Assembly: GCA_965234325.1 (NCBI GenBank)
Contig: OZ248407.1
Location: 1,240,001 to 1,304,000 of the forward strand
DNA from: Limnohabitans kasalickyi
Lineage (GTDB): Bacteria > Pseudomonadota > Gammaproteobacteria > Burkholderiales > Burkholderiaceae_C
Direction of reading: 5' to 3'
DNA length: 64,000 nt
In this document: positions 9,497 to 18,599 of the stretch, in pieces
Layout: each line of letters starts with the position of its first letter
How positions within the stretch are numbered: the first letter of the stretch is position 1
The notes under the pieces: generated by a model
Databases searched by the model: none
What the model was told of the DNA's origin: nothing
Seen by the model: the letters and a program-made list of their open reading frames with translations, nothing else
Position numbers and translations under genes: made by a program

Positions 9497-10321
9497 TCAG
9501 CGCAGTCCTGATTGGGCGTCGGCCATGCGCACCATATCGGTCAGTCGTGGGCCGATGGTTTTGAGTAATTCTTGCGGTTTCACGCGGTAACCGGGTACAG
9601 CGCAATTGAAAAGCAGCTGCCGCGATCCGTAACGGATGCGCGATGCCACGCCAACGGCCAAAACCCCCAAACCTGCGTCGCCCAGATTGATGGCAAAGCC
9701 CCGCTTTCGGTAATTCATCAGGCTCTCTTCGACACCCGCCAAGCAGCGTTGGTGGTCATTGGGTCTTTGAATTTGTATGCGCTCCAACGTTTCCTTGCGT
9801 GCGCCCTCTTCCAGCGAAGCCAAAAGGGCGCGGCCCATTGCTGTTTCCACAATGCCACGCACGGCGCCCACCGCAGGACGCTTCAAGGTGCCTTGTTCAT
9901 GGGTGCACGAGTCTAGGTAGACCACGTCCAGGTCCATGGCCACCCCCATCGACACGGCACCCCTCATCTGGGTGGCCATGGCCTGCATCGCCGGCCGTAA
10001 TTGGTTCAACAGAGGCGTGCTGATCAGATAGGGGTAGCCCAAAGACACGATGGCAGGACCAATGAAATAGCGGTCTAGCCTTTCGTCATGGTCCAAATAG
10101 CCCATGGCTTGCAACGTGCGGCACAGTCTAGAAATTGTGGGGCGCGGGATACCCAGTCGTTTGGCCAACTCGCTGTTGGCGTGCGGTCGGGGGTCGCTGA
10201 CAAAGCACTGCAAAATCATCATGCCCTTGGCCAGAGTTCCGGCAAAGCTGGGGTTGTCTTCGCGCAGCTGTTGCAATTCGCTTTGGTCACGAAGGTGTTG
10301 AGGTGCTGAGTGGGCGCGCAT
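9497..10321 (-). CDS. IclR-family transcriptional regulator
   Basis: A 274-residue regulator with an N-terminal winged helix-turn-helix (about residues 28-85, LAKRLGIPRPTISRLCRTLQ) and a C-terminal IclR effector domain (about 100-265). It is divergently transcribed from the acyl-CoA dehydrogenase gene with only 98 bases between them, and a nested palindrome lies in that gap. The simplest reading is that it controls itself, the Bug receptor and DUF1254 genes on its own strand, and the acyl-CoA dehydrogenase/Bug/CoA-transferase genes on the other. The effector is unknown, probably a carboxylic acid or CoA ester handled by the locus. Confidence 0.9.
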   Translation of the reverse strand: MRAHSAPQHLRDQSELQQLREDNPSFAGTLAKGMMILQCFVSDPRPHANSELAKRLGIPRPTISRLCRTLQAMGYLDHDERLDRYFIGPAIVSLGYPYLISTPLLNQLRPAMQAMATQMRGAVSMGVAMDLDVVYLDSCTHEQGTLKRPAVGAVRGIVETAMGRALLASLEEGARKETLERIQIQRPNDHQRCLAGVEESLMNYRKRGFAINLGDAGLGVLAVGVASRIRYGSRQLLFNCAVPGYRVKPQELLKTIGPRLTDMVRMADAQSGLR

Positions 10322-10348
10322 GGATGAATGATGGCTGTCGTGGAGAAA

Positions 10349-10388
10349 GTGAACGATAGTTGTTTCAATATTTGAAACAGACGTTCAC
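10349..10388. promoter_or_regulatory. nested inverted repeats, candidate IclR operator
   Basis: Inner perfect repeat TGTTTCA-N5-TGAAACA at 10361-10379, flanked by a second perfect pair GTGAACG (10349-10355) and CGTTCAC (10382-10388). It sits in the middle of the 98-base divergent promoter region between the IclR gene and the acyl-CoA dehydrogenase gene. TTTCA/TGAAA-type half sites are common among IclR regulators. Binding itself is inferred. Confidence 0.65.
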
Positions 10389-10419
10389 ACCTTAAGCACA
10401 ATCGCGCACCATTGCAAGC

Positions 10420-11580
10420 ATGATTCGACACCCTGAAAAACTACAAACACTTCTGGCCGAGGTTCGTGCATTTGTGCGTGAGCGCTGGCATCCATTGGAA
10501 AACACGGTTGAGCAACTTGACCATGTCCCTGATGACATCGTCCAAGAACTGCGTGAACGCGGTTTTTTTGGCTGGAGCATTCCCGAGGCGTATGGCGGCT
10601 TGGGCCTGAGCACCGAAGAGCTGATTCTGGCGGCATTTGAGCTTTCTCAGGCCTCCGTGGCCTTGCGAGCCCGGGTAGGCACCAACACCGGCATTGGCTC
10701 AGAGGCTTTGGTGGCAGATGGCACTGACGTGCAAAAGCAGCGCTGGCTGCCACGTATGGCCACTGGCGAATTGACCGGTTGCTTGGCCTTAACCGAACCC
10801 GATGCGGGCTCTGAAGCGTCCAATGTGCAGACCACGGCACGCCTAGAAGGTGACCACTATGTTTTGAATGGCCGCAAGTGCTACATCACCAATGCTCCGA
10901 TTGCCGATGTGTTCACTGTGGTGGCCCGTACAGAGCCAAACAGCAAGGGGAGTTCTGGCTTGTCGGCTTTCATTGTGACGCGTGGCACGCCGGGTTTACG
11001 TACTGGCACGGCGTACAAAAAAATGGGCCAAGCCGGCTCACCGGTGTCCGATGTGTACTTTGAAGATTGCCGCATTCCTGTTGACAACCTGATTGGTGGC
11101 CAAGAAGGCGTGGGCTTTAAGACCATCATGAAGGTGCTCAACAAACAACGCTTGCACTTGTCTGCCTTGTGCACTGGACCTGCCATCCGAATGCTGGACC
11201 TGGCGATTGAGCACACCCAACAAAGACAGCAATTTGGCCAGCCGGTGGGCAACTTTCAATTGCTGCAAGCCATGGTGGCCGACAGCCAGACCGAGATTTA
11301 TGCCGCGCAGTCCATGATTCTGGAAGCCGCCCGTGCTCGCGATCGTGGCGAAGATGTGGCACTGACCGCATCGATGTGCAAATACTTTGCCTCTGAGATG
11401 TGTGGTCGCGTGGCTGACCGCTGTGTGCAGATGTTCGGGGGGGCTGGCTATGTCGCTGACTTCAGCCCTATTGAACGTTATTACCGCGATGTGCGATTGT
11501 TCAGGTTGTACGAAGGTACCAGTCAAATCCACCAGATCAACATTGCCAAGCATGTGCTGCGTGAGCACAGTGCGGCCTAA
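10420..11580 (+). CDS. acyl-CoA dehydrogenase
   Basis: A 386-residue FAD enzyme that introduces an alpha-beta double bond into an acyl-CoA. The family motifs are present: LTEPDAGSEAS for flavin/substrate contacts, a middle beta domain, RQQFGQPVGNFQ, and a C-terminal YEGTSQIHQ whose Glu is the usual catalytic base of the short/medium-chain type. It is the first gene of a plus-strand set with a Bug receptor (41 bases later) and a CoA-transferase. The set suggests uptake of a carboxylic acid, CoA transfer and oxidation. A glutaryl-CoA-type role is possible given the pairing with a CaiB transferase, but the specificity is not shown by the sequence. Confidence 0.9.
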   Translation: MIRHPEKLQTLLAEVRAFVRERWHPLENTVEQLDHVPDDIVQELRERGFFGWSIPEAYGGLGLSTEELILAAFELSQASVALRARVGTNTGIGSEALVADGTDVQKQRWLPRMATGELTGCLALTEPDAGSEASNVQTTARLEGDHYVLNGRKCYITNAPIADVFTVVARTEPNSKGSSGLSAFIVTRGTPGLRTGTAYKKMGQAGSPVSDVYFEDCRIPVDNLIGGQEGVGFKTIMKVLNKQRLHLSALCTGPAIRMLDLAIEHTQQRQQFGQPVGNFQLLQAMVADSQTEIYAAQSMILEAARARDRGEDVALTASMCKYFASEMCGRVADRCVQMFGGAGYVADFSPIERYYRDVRLFRLYEGTSQIHQINIAKHVLREHSAA

Positions 11581-11621
11581 AGCAAAGTCATTGCATTTCT
11601 AGATTTTATTTTGGAGACACC

Positions 11622-12596
11622 ATGAATCATCGTTTTTACATGCGCCAGATGCCAGCTTTGCTGGGGTTCAGTCTGTGTGCTTTGTCGGTGCAGGCAGCGG
11701 ACTATCCGAGCCAAACCATCAAAGTGGTCGTGCCTTTTCCTGCGGGCGGCAGCACGGATTTGGTCACGCGAGCTTTGGTCGTTGAACTGGGGGCTGTACT
11801 CAAACAAACCGTGGTGGTGGACAACAAAGCTGGTGCCGGCAGTTTGCTCGGTTCGGAGTTGGTGGCCAAAGCGCCGGCAGATGGTTACACCTTGCTGATG
11901 GCAGGGCTGACCAATGTCTTCTTGCCCTATGTGCACAAAAATCTGCGTTTTCATCCTGTGGACGATTTCGCCAACATCGGGCTGGTGGCCGACTTGCCCA
12001 ACGTGATCGCAGTCAATGCAACCACGCCCTACAAAAAACTCGATGACTTGATCAAGGCCGGAAAAGCCAAGCCTAAAAGCATTAACTTTGCATCCGCTGG
12101 CGTGGCCACGCCTTCGCATCTGGTGTGCGAGATGGTGAATTTCCAGACCGGCACCCAACTGGAGCATGTGCCTTACAAGGGCAATGCGCCGGCAGTGGCC
12201 GACTTGATGGGTGGGCACATCCCAACCATGTGCAACAACTTGGGTGGCACCTTGCCCTATATGAACAGTGGGCAAATTCGCATCTTGGCACAAACAGGCA
12301 AGACGCGGTCCTCAGCCGTGCCCGATGTGCCGACGTTTGCCGAGCTGGGCATTTCGGGCCTTGAGGCAGGTCTATGGATGGGCCTTGTTGCGCCCAAGGG
12401 CACGCCGCCAGAGATCATCAAAACTTTGAACCAGGCCTTGACCAAAACCATGAGCTCGCCTGCACTCAAAGACAAACTGCAGCAGTTGGGCGCCACACCC
12501 TTGCCCTCTGCGGCATCGGCATTCGATGAGCGTTTGCGTCAAGACCGCAAGGCTTGGGACCCCATGCTGGGCAAACTCAACCTGTCAGGCAATTGA
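11622..12596 (+). CDS. Bug-family (TctC-like) periplasmic substrate-binding protein
   Basis: A 324-residue exported protein with a signal peptide ending near VQAAD, then YPSQTIKVVVPFPAGGSTD and ADGYTLL, typical of Bug receptors. The ATG follows GGAGACACC. It lies between an acyl-CoA dehydrogenase and a CoA-transferase, so its ligand is probably the free acid that the transferase activates. No TctA/TctB membrane partner is in the window. It is the second Bug gene of the IclR locus. Confidence 0.9.
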   Translation: MNHRFYMRQMPALLGFSLCALSVQAADYPSQTIKVVVPFPAGGSTDLVTRALVVELGAVLKQTVVVDNKAGAGSLLGSELVAKAPADGYTLLMAGLTNVFLPYVHKNLRFHPVDDFANIGLVADLPNVIAVNATTPYKKLDDLIKAGKAKPKSINFASAGVATPSHLVCEMVNFQTGTQLEHVPYKGNAPAVADLMGGHIPTMCNNLGGTLPYMNSGQIRILAQTGKTRSSAVPDVPTFAELGISGLEAGLWMGLVAPKGTPPEIIKTLNQALTKTMSSPALKDKLQQLGATPLPSAASAFDERLRQDRKAWDPMLGKLNLSGN

Positions 12597-12597
12597 G

Positions 12598-13821
12598 GTG
12601 ACAGCCTCCACCGATACGCCCTCCCAAGGGCCCTTGCGCGGTGTGCGCATTTTGGATCTTGCCACCGTGGTGGCCGCACCTTTGGCAGGCACGTTGTGTG
12701 CAGATATGGGTGCCGAAGTCATCAAAGTCGAGCTACCCCAAGGCGGCGACGCCTTACGTTCATTGGCACCTGTGTGGCAAGGGCACGAGCTATTTTGGAA
12801 AGTGGCCAACCGAGGCAAGCAAGGCATCACGCTCGATGTTCGCCAAGCGCAAGGGCGCGACTTGCTCCTGCGCATGTTGCCGCAGTTTGATGTGTTGATC
12901 GAAAACTTCCGCACCGGCACGATGGATGCATGGGGCTTGGATATCGCCACCTTGCATGCGCACAACCCGAATTTGATCGTCTTGCGCTTGACTGGATTTG
13001 GCCAAACGGGCCCCTATGCCAAGCGCCCAGGCTTTGCGCGAGTTTTTGAAGCCATGAGCGGTTTCACACATTTGACGGGTGAGGCCGACGGCCCACCTCA
13101 GCACATGAACTACCCCTTGGGAGACGCAATTGCGGGGTTGTTTGGCGCATTCTCTATTTCAACTGCTTTGGCAGAACGCGCACGAACATCACCAGCGCAG
13201 TACAAAGGTTGCGAGATCGACTTAGCGGCCACGGAAGCACTGTTTCGATTGCTCGACCCCTTGGCCGCTGAAATGCAGTTCATGGATATGGTCAGGCAAC
13301 GCAGTGGCTCTCGGGCCACTTACACCGCCCCGTCCAATGTATTTGAAACGGCGGATGGCCAATGGATCACCATCGTGGGCACTGGCAATCCGATTTTTGA
13401 GCGCATTTGTAAAGCCATGGATCGAACCGACTTGCTGACCGATCCACGCTTTACCAACAATCTCGAAAGAACACGCCATCTCGTCGAACTGGACCAAGAA
13501 ATTGCCACTTGGTGTGGAAAGCACCCGATTGCGCATGTGATGCTGCAACTGGATGCACAAGAGGCCCCTTACAGCCGTGTCAACTCGATTGCCCAGGCAG
13601 CGCAAGATCCGCACTTCATGGCGCGAAAGGCATTGATTGATTTGCCAGACTCTGACCTCGGCAGCGTCAAAGCACCTTGCATCGTGCCTCGGTTTGTGGG
13701 GAAAGAGTTGCCCACCCCTCACACAGGTCCACATCGAGGTGAACACAATGAAAATTTTTATGCCGCCATGAACCTCAGTGAAAGCGAACTCGCTTTACTT
13801 AAAGCAAACAAAGTGATTTGA
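12598..13821 (+). CDS. CaiB/BaiF family (type III) CoA-transferase
   Basis: A 407-residue enzyme that moves CoA between carboxylic acids through a mixed anhydride and thioester mechanism. It shows the family N-terminus (GVRILDLATVVAAPLAGTLCADMGAEVIKVE region), the KQGITLD segment and IENFRTGTMDAWGL, in which the position normally holding the catalytic Asp cannot be fixed by eye. The GTG at 12598, one base after the stop of the Bug gene and preceded by AGG, gives the expected length; the frame is open further upstream but that part overlaps the Bug gene. Likely role: activation of the acid imported by the locus, using another acyl-CoA as donor. Confidence 0.88.
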   Translation: MTASTDTPSQGPLRGVRILDLATVVAAPLAGTLCADMGAEVIKVELPQGGDALRSLAPVWQGHELFWKVANRGKQGITLDVRQAQGRDLLLRMLPQFDVLIENFRTGTMDAWGLDIATLHAHNPNLIVLRLTGFGQTGPYAKRPGFARVFEAMSGFTHLTGEADGPPQHMNYPLGDAIAGLFGAFSISTALAERARTSPAQYKGCEIDLAATEALFRLLDPLAAEMQFMDMVRQRSGSRATYTAPSNVFETADGQWITIVGTGNPIFERICKAMDRTDLLTDPRFTNNLERTRHLVELDQEIATWCGKHPIAHVMLQLDAQEAPYSRVNSIAQAAQDPHFMARKALIDLPDSDLGSVKAPCIVPRFVGKELPTPHTGPHRGEHNENFYAAMNLSESELALLKANKVI

Positions 13822-13886
13822 AAACCACAACCTCGGAGGTGACCGACAATCACACCCTTTCACCCCTCGGTCAGTAGCGGCTCTTT

Positions 13887-14825
13887 ATGGCGATTCAATG
13901 GTTCCCCGGACACATGCACCTCACGCGCAAGGCGATTGGGGAGCGCATCAAAGAGATTGACGTCGTCATCGAAATGCTCGACGCCCGCTTGCCGGGCTCC
14001 AGCGCCAACCCCATGTTGGCCGAGCTGATCAAAGGCAAGCCCGCCCTCAAGATCCTGAGCAAACAAGACTTGGCCGATCCTGCCCGCACGGCGGTTTGGC
14101 TAGCCCACTACAACGCCATGCCCGGCGTGCGCGCCATTGGTCTAGACACCAGCATGACCTCGCCCGCCAAAGCGCTGATTGATGCGTGCCAGCAACTCGC
14201 GCCCAACCGTGGCGGCATGGTCAAACCCATGCGGGTGCTGATTTGCGGCATTCCCAACGTGGGAAAGTCCACACTCATCAACACCCTCAAAGGCAAACGC
14301 GCCGCCAAGACGGGCGACGAAGCGGGTGTCACCAAAACCGAGCAACGCATCGCCTTGGCCGATGACTTTTATTTGTACGACACGCCAGGCGTGCTGTGGC
14401 CGCGCATCATCGTGGAGCAAAGCGGGTTCAACTTGGCCGCCAGCGGTGCCATTGGCGTGAACGCGTTTGACGAAGAAACCGTGGCGTTGGAGTTGCTCAA
14501 CTACCTCATACCTCATTACCCTGAGGTGCTGCACCAACGCTACAACATCGACGACGTGGCCAGCCACACCGATGAAGACATGCTGGACGCGATTGGCCGC
14601 AAACGCGGCGCGGTACAAAGCGGTGGCCGCATCAACACCACCAAAACAGCGCACATCGTGATCCACGATTTCCGCACGGCCGCGATGGGCCGCGTCACGC
14701 TAGAAACGCCTGAGCAATTTGCGGGTTGGCTGGCAGAAGGCAAAAAAGCCGATGCCGAGCGGGCGGTGCGAAAAGAGGCGATAGAGAAAACAAAGAAGAC
14801 GGTGCGCAAGCCTAAGAAGCGTTGA
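13887..14825 (+). CDS. ylqF: YlqF/RbgA-type circularly permuted ribosome-assembly GTPase
   Basis: A 312-residue GTPase with the permuted motif order of the YlqF/YawG family: the G4 motif SKQDLAD (about residue 57) comes before the G1 P-loop GIPNVGKST and the G3 motif DTPG. The start MAIQWFPGHM is typical of the family. Members act in maturation of the large ribosomal subunit. The C-terminus is lysine/arginine-rich, consistent with rRNA contact. It is a housekeeping gene and seems unrelated to the catabolic genes on both sides. Confidence 0.9.
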   Translation: MAIQWFPGHMHLTRKAIGERIKEIDVVIEMLDARLPGSSANPMLAELIKGKPALKILSKQDLADPARTAVWLAHYNAMPGVRAIGLDTSMTSPAKALIDACQQLAPNRGGMVKPMRVLICGIPNVGKSTLINTLKGKRAAKTGDEAGVTKTEQRIALADDFYLYDTPGVLWPRIIVEQSGFNLAASGAIGVNAFDEETVALELLNYLIPHYPEVLHQRYNIDDVASHTDEDMLDAIGRKRGAVQSGGRINTTKTAHIVIHDFRTAAMGRVTLETPEQFAGWLAEGKKADAERAVRKEAIEKTKKTVRKPKKR

Positions 14826-14979
14826 CATCAGTCAACTAAGTGACTGTTTCCCAGCGTAAACCCTGAGGCTTTTTTGGGTTTGTAAGTAGCCTGCTATCAC
14901 CCGCTCTGAGCGCTCCGATGAAATACTGGATTTGTACTTTGCAGCACCTGCAAAGACATTCAAAACCATCGGAGGCACT

Positions 14980-15606
14980 ATGCGCGTCATACCCATCACA
15001 CAAAATGTCGAAGCCCCTGGCTGCGACGAAGAAAGCGGCGTTGTCCGCAAGGTCAACTTGCCCTTGGCACGGCGCGATTTCCTCAAGGGATCGGGCCTGC
15101 TGTTTGGCAGCCTAGCTACAGGCAGTTTGCTCGCTGGCTTGGCGCCCTCAACGGCTTGGGCGCTGGAGCTGAAAAAGCTCACCACCGCCGAGGGACAAAT
15201 CCTGATGGCCATGGGCCGTGTTTTGTTCCCGCATAAAAAATTACCCGATGCGGTGTACGCCCTTCTCTCCAAAGACCTGGACGCCAAAGCCGCAGGTGAC
15301 GCAGGCGCCGCCAAGATGATCCAAGACGGTGTGGCCTACCTCAACAAATCCACCGGCGGCAACTTCGCCAAGGCCAGTGCCAAGCAGCAATACGAGCTGG
15401 TGCTGAGCATGGAAGGAACCGCCTTCTTTGCCACCGTGCGTGGCCAGTGTGTCACCTCTCTGTACGACAACGATATGGCCTATGCGGCATTTGGCTATCC
15501 CGGATCAGCTTGGGAAAAAGGTGGCTACATCACACGCGGCTTCCAAGACCTGAAATGGTTGCCCGCACCCTCCAAAGAAGCCAGCCCACCCCCCTTCATG
15601 GGCTGA
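14980..15606 (+). CDS. gluconate 2-dehydrogenase subunit 3 family protein (Tat-exported)
   Basis: A 208-residue protein with a twin-arginine signal (RRDFLKGSGLL, about residues 31-41, followed by a hydrophobic stretch and LAPSTAWA). The mature part resembles the small subunit of membrane-bound GMC dehydrogenases, which helps export and anchor the flavin subunit. GGAGG precedes the ATG at 14980; an in-frame start upstream is not supported. The GMC dehydrogenase gene follows after 48 bases, and the large subunit has no signal of its own, so it would be carried out folded with this protein. The usual multihaem cytochrome c subunit is missing here. Confidence 0.87.
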   Translation: MRVIPITQNVEAPGCDEESGVVRKVNLPLARRDFLKGSGLLFGSLATGSLLAGLAPSTAWALELKKLTTAEGQILMAMGRVLFPHKKLPDAVYALLSKDLDAKAAGDAGAAKMIQDGVAYLNKSTGGNFAKASAKQQYELVLSMEGTAFFATVRGQCVTSLYDNDMAYAAFGYPGSAWEKGGYITRGFQDLKWLPAPSKEASPPPFMG

Positions 15607-15654
15607 TCGCCGCATTGAAGCGAACTTATCCAATAACGCATACAGAGGATTGAC

Positions 15655-17223
15655 ATGGCTAAATTTGATTACAACGACGACTCCGTGGTCGTCATCATTG
15701 GTTCAGGCGCAGGCGGTGGCACATTGGCCAACGAACTCTGCCAAAAAGGCATCAGGGTGGTGTCGCTCGAAGCGGGCGCACGCCAATCGCAATCGAGCTT
15801 CATCAACGACGAGTGGAAGTCCTTCAGCCAACTGGCTTGGCTCGATGCCCGCACCACCTCAGGCTCCTGGCGCGTCGCCAAAGACTTTGCCGGTCTGCCT
15901 GCCTGGATCTGCAAAACCGTGGGCGGGACCACCACCCACTGGGCCGGTGCCTCGCTGCGCTTTCAAGAACACGAGTTCCGCACCAAATCGGTCTACGGCA
16001 ATGTGGCCGGTGCCAACCTGCTCGATTGGCCCGTGACGCTGGACGAGCTGGCCCCCTACTACGCCAAAGCCGAAAACAAAATGGGCGTGACCCGCACCAA
16101 CGGCATCCCAGGCCTGCCCGGCAACAACAACTTCAAGGTCATGCACGCCGGGGCCACCAAGCTCGGCTACAAAGAAGTGCACACCGGCAACATGGCCATC
16201 AACAGCCAGCCGCGTGACGGTCGCGGCCGCTGCTTGCAGCTGGGCTTTTGCTTTCAGGGCTGCAAGAGCGGTGCCAAATGGTCCACGCTTTACACCGAAA
16301 TTCCACGCGCCGAAGCCACCGGTAATTTCGAGCTGCGCCCGCAGTCGCATGTCACCCGCATCGAGCACAACGCCGCAGGCAAAGTGACCGGCGTGGTGTA
16401 TTTCGACAAAGACGGCAAAGAGCAACGCCAAAAAGCACGCGTGGTTTGTGTGGCCGGTAACGCCATCGAAACGCCTCGTTTGCTCTTGATGTCCGAGTCC
16501 AGCAAGTTCAAGGACGGCTTGGCCAACTCCTCGGGCCAGGTGGGTCGCAACTACATGCGCCACATGACCGGCTCGGTGTATGCCGCTTTCAAAAACCCAG
16601 TCCACATGTACCGGGGCACCACCATGGCCGGCATCGTGCGCGACGAAGCCGCCCACAACCCCAGCCGTGGTTTCGTGGGCGGTTACGAGCTGGAAACCCT
16701 GTCGCTGGGCATCCCCTTCATGGCCGCCTTCCTGAACCCTGGCGGCTGGGGCCCTGAATTTGCCTGGTGGATGGACCATTACACCAACCTGGCCGGCATG
16801 TGGCTGGTGGGTGAAGACATGCCGCGTGAAACCAACCGCGTCACGCTCAACACGAACGTCAAAGACCAATACGGCAACTACGCGCCCAACGTCCACTTTG
16901 ATGACCACGACAACGACATCGCCATGCGCAACCACGCCTTCACACAGGCCGAGCGCATTTACGGCGCAGCCGGCGCCATCAAAACCTTCCGCACGCCGCC
17001 CTACCCGTCCACCCACAACATGGGCACCTGTCGCATGAGCGCACGACCCGAAGATGGCGTCGTGAACAAATGGGGACAATCACACGACATCAGCAACCTG
17101 TTCGTGAGTGACGGCAGTCAGTTCACCACTGGCGGCGCAGAAAACCCCACCTTGACGATCGTCACCCTGGCCATTCGCCAGGCTGACCAAATCGCCAAAT
17201 TGATGACCGAAAAAGCACTCTGA
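15655..17223 (+). CDS. GMC-family FAD-dependent oxidoreductase (sugar/alcohol dehydrogenase type)
   Basis: A 522-residue flavoprotein. The N-terminal Rossmann fingerprint is IIGSGAGGGTLANEL with an acidic end of strand two (SLEAG). The C-terminal GMC domain has the catalytic-region motif THNMGTCRM and a final NPTLTIVTLAIRQAD segment. No signal peptide; it probably travels through Tat with the preceding small subunit and works in the periplasm, passing electrons to a cytochrome c. Related enzymes oxidise gluconate, sorbitol, fructose or other polyols; the substrate here is unknown. A small monohaem cytochrome c is encoded about 1 kb downstream and is a candidate acceptor. Confidence 0.9.
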   Translation: MAKFDYNDDSVVVIIGSGAGGGTLANELCQKGIRVVSLEAGARQSQSSFINDEWKSFSQLAWLDARTTSGSWRVAKDFAGLPAWICKTVGGTTTHWAGASLRFQEHEFRTKSVYGNVAGANLLDWPVTLDELAPYYAKAENKMGVTRTNGIPGLPGNNNFKVMHAGATKLGYKEVHTGNMAINSQPRDGRGRCLQLGFCFQGCKSGAKWSTLYTEIPRAEATGNFELRPQSHVTRIEHNAAGKVTGVVYFDKDGKEQRQKARVVCVAGNAIETPRLLLMSESSKFKDGLANSSGQVGRNYMRHMTGSVYAAFKNPVHMYRGTTMAGIVRDEAAHNPSRGFVGGYELETLSLGIPFMAAFLNPGGWGPEFAWWMDHYTNLAGMWLVGEDMPRETNRVTLNTNVKDQYGNYAPNVHFDDHDNDIAMRNHAFTQAERIYGAAGAIKTFRTPPYPSTHNMGTCRMSARPEDGVVNKWGQSHDISNLFVSDGSQFTTGGAENPTLTIVTLAIRQADQIAKLMTEKAL

Positions 17224-17276
17224 TCTGAAGTGCATGTCAAATATGTCCCAGACCGTTCTTGATGCAGGAGCCCACC

Positions 17277-17651
17277 ATGTGTGAATATTTCGTCAAAGCC
17301 GATCCGATTCAGTATGAGCAACGCTCACGCACAGTGCGCATCAAAAACGTGTTGACCAGCATCCGATTGGAAAACATGGTCTGGGACATCTTGGCCGAAA
17401 TGGCCGAAGAAGAGGGCTGTACCACCAACGCCCTGATTGCCAAGTTTCACGAGGAAATTTTGGAGCATCGGGGCGAGGTGCCCAACTTCGCCTCCTTCTT
17501 GCGGGTCACCAGCATGCGCTACTTGCACCGCTCCATGTTGCGCCTCGAAAAGCAACTCAACCCACCCACGCAACAGGTTGTGACAGCCATTGCCGCCAGA
17601 AGTGGGGAGGCCATCGCCGCCCCAAAAGCCCTGGCCGCAGTGGGCAGGTAA
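17277..17651 (+). CDS. ribbon-helix-helix domain protein
   Basis: A 124-residue protein of the RHH_4 type: SRTVRIKNVLTSIRLENMVWD supplies the ribbon and first helix, and a second helix follows (CTTNALIAKFHEEILEH). AGGAG six bases before the ATG at 17277 decides the start. Ribbon-helix-helix proteins are dimeric DNA-binding regulators, so it may control the GMC dehydrogenase pair that ends 53 bases upstream. Its C-terminal 30 residues are low-complexity Ala/Pro-rich. Regulation of any gene here is inference. Confidence 0.8.
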   Translation: MCEYFVKADPIQYEQRSRTVRIKNVLTSIRLENMVWDILAEMAEEEGCTTNALIAKFHEEILEHRGEVPNFASFLRVTSMRYLHRSMLRLEKQLNPPTQQVVTAIAARSGEAIAAPKALAAVGR

Positions 17652-17740
17652 TTCAACTCTTCACTGCAGGTACCTGGGGCGCTTCACAAGCCTTGGGTGC
17701 AACAACTCGTCCTCATCATTTTTTGCCTTCAAAGTTAGCC

Positions 17741-18277
17741 ATGACATTCCATACCGAAAGCTACCCTGGCGTGAGCGCTGTCCCCTCCGAAGCGACCCGC
17801 GGTTTTGTGTTCAACCACGCCATGATGCGCATCAAAGATCCACAAGTCTCCTTGGACTTCTACACCCGCGTCATGGGCATGCAAGTGCTGCGCAAATTGG
17901 ACTTCCCAGAAATGAAGTTTTCGCTGTACTTCTTACACCGACAAACCGATGGCGAAAGCGCGCCACAAGACGACGGTGAACGCACAGCTTGGACGTTCAG
18001 CCAACGCGGGATTTTGGAGTTGACCCACAACTGGGGCACGGAAAATGATCCGGACTTCAAATACCACGATGGCAACGCCCAGCCCCAAGGCTTTGGCCAC
18101 CTCTGTTTTTCGGTGCCCAACTTAGCCGCCGCCGTGACCTGGTTTGACGAGAACCAACTGACCTTCGTCAAACGGCCCGATCAAGGCAAGATGAAAGATG
18201 TCGCCTTCATCAAAGACCCGGATGGCTACTGGATTGAAATCGTCCAGCCCGATTTACTCAAACACCTTGGACGTTGA
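17741..18277 (+). CDS. gloA: lactoylglutathione lyase (glyoxalase I), long form
   Basis: A 178-residue VOC-fold enzyme of the eukaryote/Pseudomonas long glyoxalase I type, which isomerises the hemithioacetal of methylglyoxal and glutathione to S-lactoylglutathione. The expected metal ligands can be seen: His in FNHAMMRIKD, Glu in ILELTHNWG, His in GFGHLCFSV and Glu in GYWIEIVQ. The ATG at 17741 is chosen because the family N-terminus starts here (SEATRGFVFNHAM); its ribosome site is weak. The cytochrome c gene begins at the very next base after the stop. A second VOC gene follows, so there are two glyoxalase paralogues 0.3 kb apart. Confidence 0.88.
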   Translation: MTFHTESYPGVSAVPSEATRGFVFNHAMMRIKDPQVSLDFYTRVMGMQVLRKLDFPEMKFSLYFLHRQTDGESAPQDDGERTAWTFSQRGILELTHNWGTENDPDFKYHDGNAQPQGFGHLCFSVPNLAAAVTWFDENQLTFVKRPDQGKMKDVAFIKDPDGYWIEIVQPDLLKHLGR

Positions 18278-18580
18278 ATGCGAGTCGCCCTTTTACTGAT
18301 GGCAACCACGCTTTGGTCTAGCCACTGTTTGTCCAATGAAGCACTCGCCCGCAAAAGTGGCTGTCTGGGGTGCCATGCGGTCGCCAGCAACTTGGTGGGA
18401 CCCTCGTTCAAAGAAGTTGCGGCTCGATACGCAGACAAAACCGATGCCAAGTCGCTGGTGAACCAAAGCATCCGCGCTGGCAGTCAAGGCAAGTGGGGAG
18501 ACATGGCCATGCCGCCCCACGCCCATCTGCCTGCAGCCGACACCCAAAAGCTGGCACAGTGGATCCTTCAAGCCAAATGA
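18278..18580 (+). CDS. small monohaem cytochrome c (class I)
   Basis: A 100-residue exported cytochrome. An N-terminal signal peptide (about residues 1-19) precedes one haem-binding motif CLGCH, and MAMPPH supplies the probable axial methionine. Size and motifs fit c-551/c-552-type electron carriers. It starts directly after the gloA stop codon and belongs to the run of plus-strand genes behind the GMC dehydrogenase pair. It could take electrons from that dehydrogenase, which lacks its own cytochrome subunit; this is inferred from position only. Confidence 0.88.
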   Translation: MRVALLLMATTLWSSHCLSNEALARKSGCLGCHAVASNLVGPSFKEVAARYADKTDAKSLVNQSIRAGSQGKWGDMAMPPHAHLPAADTQKLAQWILQAK

Positions 18581-18599
18581 AACCTTCTTTCACACCACC

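Noticed and set aside
14821..14881. Hairpins after the YlqF gene (GTTGAC/GTCAAC and AAACCC/GGGTTT)
   Set aside because: Stems are only 6 bp, and the T-run is in the loop of the second one, not after it. Not a convincing terminator.
15859..17079. A 406-codon open frame antisense to the GMC dehydrogenase gene
   Set aside because: The translation is dominated by Val, Gly, His and Ala with no domain, and the plus-strand frame is a clear GMC enzyme. It is a shadow of GC-rich codon use.
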